A DNA stretch of 64,000 nucleotides from the NCBI GenBank assembly GCA_020310875.1, contig MU260055.1, positions 617,001 through 681,000 of the forward strand. The letters are read 5' to 3'. Position 1 is the stretch's first letter. Each line of letters starts with the position of its first letter. The position numbers and the translations under genes are program-made. Below are positions 61,501 to 64,000 of this stretch, in pieces. This stretch comes from Ceratopteris richardii. Its lineage: Eukaryota > Streptophyta > Polypodiopsida > Polypodiales > Pteridaceae. Below the pieces are notes generated by a model. It saw only the letters and a list, made by a program, of their open reading frames with translations, did no database searches and was not told where the DNA came from.

Positions 61501-64000
61501 ATTCACATGAATTGCTTGAGCATTTTGTTCTCGAGGTCATGCTATAGCTTGAAATCTATTTGGTGCCATGCCTTGAAACCTAGAATCTACATCCTCATTT
61601 GAATTCTCAGGATGATTCGCAAAGGGATTTTTACTTCTCATTGTTCCACATCTATTTTCTTGCAAATGAGTTTCATCATTTCCTAATTTTTTATGAATAG
61701 ATGGTTGGGGATTAGGGCATGGGTATAACTTCTTCAGCTCATTTATCACCCAATATGAATTTTTTAGACTAATAGGCTTTCAACCACATATTTAATTCTT
61801 CAAGCATAGGATCTACTAGAACTGATCTTGCTTATTTCTCTGTTTTTTTCTTAGTCACCACATTTGCTTTTCTATTTGATGAATTACTTTCCTTAAGTTC
61901 AGTCTCTTTCATCACCTTTTCTTTCTCTTCATCTCTTTTTGCTTAATCCACTTGCTTTTGATTTTTTCTCCCCTCACCTTCCATCTTTGAGTTTTTTGAA
62001 GTTTTGAAGTGTCTTTGGGTTCCTTAGAGTCTTCTACAATTTGAAGTTAAGACCCTAGCTCTTCCTCTACCTTGGGAATATCTATCTCATCTCTTTCCAA
62101 GATTTCCTTTGTTTTTCCCTAGTAATGGCTTTTAGAGGAAGAGTGTATTCCTTGTCACTTCTAGAGGATTCTATCACCTGGATTATGTTGATTTGCATCA
62201 TGGATGAGGATTAATTAGGGTTTTTAGGGAAATATTTGAATAGATGTACCTTGCCACAATCATTGCAATATCCTTCCCAAACCCAAGCAGTTCGTGAGTG
62301 GTAGGACATTGTACATTCCCTAATAAAATGGTCTCCTCCATGTCTGTAACAAGGTCCTTTATGTGTAGGTGGTCTTGCTAAAGGTATGCTTGGAATTGGG
62401 GCCCTTGGAGTGGTGTACATAAGGTTAGCATATTCTTGTCTATATGCATTCTCGTAACATTCATATCCATAATAGTGTTGCTCATAGGCCTATTCATATT
62501 CCACGAGACTAGATTCATACGAGTAGTAGTCTCCCTGGATTGGATAAAATCCTTGACTAAGGTTATCTGAATTCTTCAATGGGGTGGCGGGCACGATAGC
62601 TCTCTCCATATTTTCTTCTAGTTGTGCATACTTCATGGGTACTATGTTCTGAGTATGTGGGGGTTGCTGCCCTAGTACCGGTTAAGGTTGATTGTATCCT
62701 TGGTATTCATAAGGTCTTGGTGCCATGGGTGGTCCTTCATATGGGCCATATCTAGGAACCTCTTTGCTTTAATCTCTAGGGGGTATCTGTAAGGTCTATA
62801 TTGTGGTGGTGCAAATGGTCTCGGTTGTCTAATGAAGGGGCAATTTTTTGTGCTATAGGTAGTATACGTTTGTTCAATATGACAATATAAACTGGGTCCC
62901 TGGGCCTCTTGCCTATTGTATTGATAAGGTTGTGGGGGAACTAGTCCTCCTCTTACACTAGTATGAGATGGGTGGTTCCCTCTTCAATGCATGCATCTTC
63001 TTAGCATAGGTACCCTGAAGGGAGGATCTTGGTAGTTTTTCTATCCTTGGACACCTAGTTTCTTAGCCACTAAGTTCGCAAGTTCCTCTACATTGTTGGT
63101 TTGGGAATCTGCATTGCTGGACTAATCTTCAAACTTTGTGGGATTTTGCAGGATTTTCAAATCATCTGCTAGGTTATCTTCCAAGTATATGAATTTGCTT
63201 AGACAATCACTTAATATATGCAATTGTTTCACATAAACTAAGGTTCTACAGTACCATCAGTCAAGCCATCTAAGAATAGAGATATCATCTTTTTTTGGGA
63301 GGGTCTCTCTGTCATGGGGCATCTATATACATATTGATTGAATTATTGGGCTGTTGATTTTATGGATTCATTAGGAGTCTATTTGAAGCTATGGATTAAA
63401 GAAGAGGAGTTGTACTTAATACCCCTCTTGGTGAATTTGCCAATGAATTCCTGAAAGAATTGCTCAATATTTACAAATCGATTGGGATCCAAAGGTTGGA
63501 ACCAAGTCAATGTTGTCCCATTAAGAGTGAGACCAAAGGATTCATATTGGACAAAGTAGTCGTACACCTATTCTACACGTAACACTTTCATACATTTATC
63601 TATGTGACCATATGGCCCCCCAGAATCATCATAATGATTTCTTATGCATTTGTCTACTTGAATAGGCCTTAGTCTTCTGCCTGGCTCTAGTGGTTGAAGA
63701 ACTTACGGATGTCAAGACGTATAGGTTGTATTCCTATTCCTCCACCTTGTGGTGGTCTCATAGGGAAGGGTGGCCTATTTGCATTCCCACCTCCTGGGTT
63801 TGCTTGATAGTTGGGATTGGTTCCTGGCATTAATAAGTGCACTTGTGGCTTAACTAGTACACTTTGTTGATTGGTTTGCCCTAAGGATGGGTTTTTAGTG
63901 CTCTACTATGTCCTAGGAGGGCTATGAGAAGTGTCCGCCTGGTCTCTGAAATAGAGCGTGGGAAATCCTAAATATCTCAAATCTAGACTTGTCAAGGTCA
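61501..64000 (-). mobile_element. Gypsy G5 gag relic, runs off the right edge
   Basis: Minus strand from 64000 leftward: a Gly/Asn/Pro-rich gag start (63.7-63.95 kb), the capsid-core motif GTTLTWFQPLDPNRF near 63490 with FIGKFTKRG near 63425, knuckle remnants near 62990 and 62880 (YCHIEQTYTTYSTKNCPF), CYRHGGDHFIREC near 62350 and CNDCGKVHLFKY near 62260, a Lys-rich linker (61.85-62.1 kb) and the helical segment near 61.7 kb. The order and motifs equal G1 at 17.1-19.2 kb, so it is the same family. Protease and pol would lie left of 61.5 kb but are not there. It is broken in many places; the upstream part is outside the window. Confidence 0.82.

Overview
This window looks like nuclear DNA from a land plant with a large, repeat-rich genome. 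The reasons are that almost every stretch that can be recognised is a plant-type Ty1/copia or Ty3/gypsy LTR retrotransposon, the primer sites are the plant tRNA-Met type (TGGTATCAGAGCC) and an Athila/Tat-type site, the composition is AT-rich with strong transition decay, and the elements are nested several layers deep. I cannot name the species. A fern, lycophyte, gymnosperm or bryophyte is as possible as an angiosperm. I found no convincing host gene, tRNA, rRNA or CRISPR array. Everything below is by-eye reading; identities and ages are estimates.

Layout, left to right. 1-1.8 kb: unassigned DNA with short repeats. 1.8-5.95 kb: minus-strand relic of a gypsy accessory gene, split by a 0.95-kb terminal-inverted-repeat element. 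6.1-11.0 kb: a minus-strand copia fossil (3' LTR, RNase H, RT, integrase, then protease and gag further right), broken up by an opposite-facing copy of its own type of LTR and by a plus-strand gypsy RT-integrase relic. 11.0-22.95 kb: gypsy G1, with the end of its LTR, an Athila-type primer site, a leader holding a peculiar 22-24-bp repeat array, the start of gag, a gag-pol block lying in the opposite orientation, and then on the plus strand the integrase tail, a second protease-like domain and an accessory ORF. 22.95-26.6 kb: tandem copia pieces sharing an LTR. 26.6-36.0 kb: a minus-strand copia (C3) split by a whole-length old copia (C2, 28112-35687), whose leader holds a small non-autonomous LTR element. 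37.0-53.5 kb: gypsy G2, split by a young copia (C4, 40482-45785, perfect 5-bp target duplication). 53.7-61.07 kb: gypsy G3 accessory gene, a miniature LTR-element tandem, and an LTR. 61.5-64 kb: minus-strand gypsy gag running off the right edge.

The most interesting content is the gypsy family (G0-G3, and G5 by its gag). In two copies the region between RNase H and the integrase core holds a tandemly duplicated unit of about 125 residues carrying the H2C2 zinc module. In both copies a second retropepsin-like domain follows the integrase, in addition to the usual protease after gag. This is followed by a W-V-P-K repeat tract and a long accessory protein with a coiled coil and a conserved C-terminal signature, seen in four relics here. 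Its leader carries an array in which a conserved GTATCGTATCG core alternates with spacers that differ from unit to unit.

All retroelements here are fossils. C4 is the only clearly young one, with about 99% identity over the LTR parts shared.
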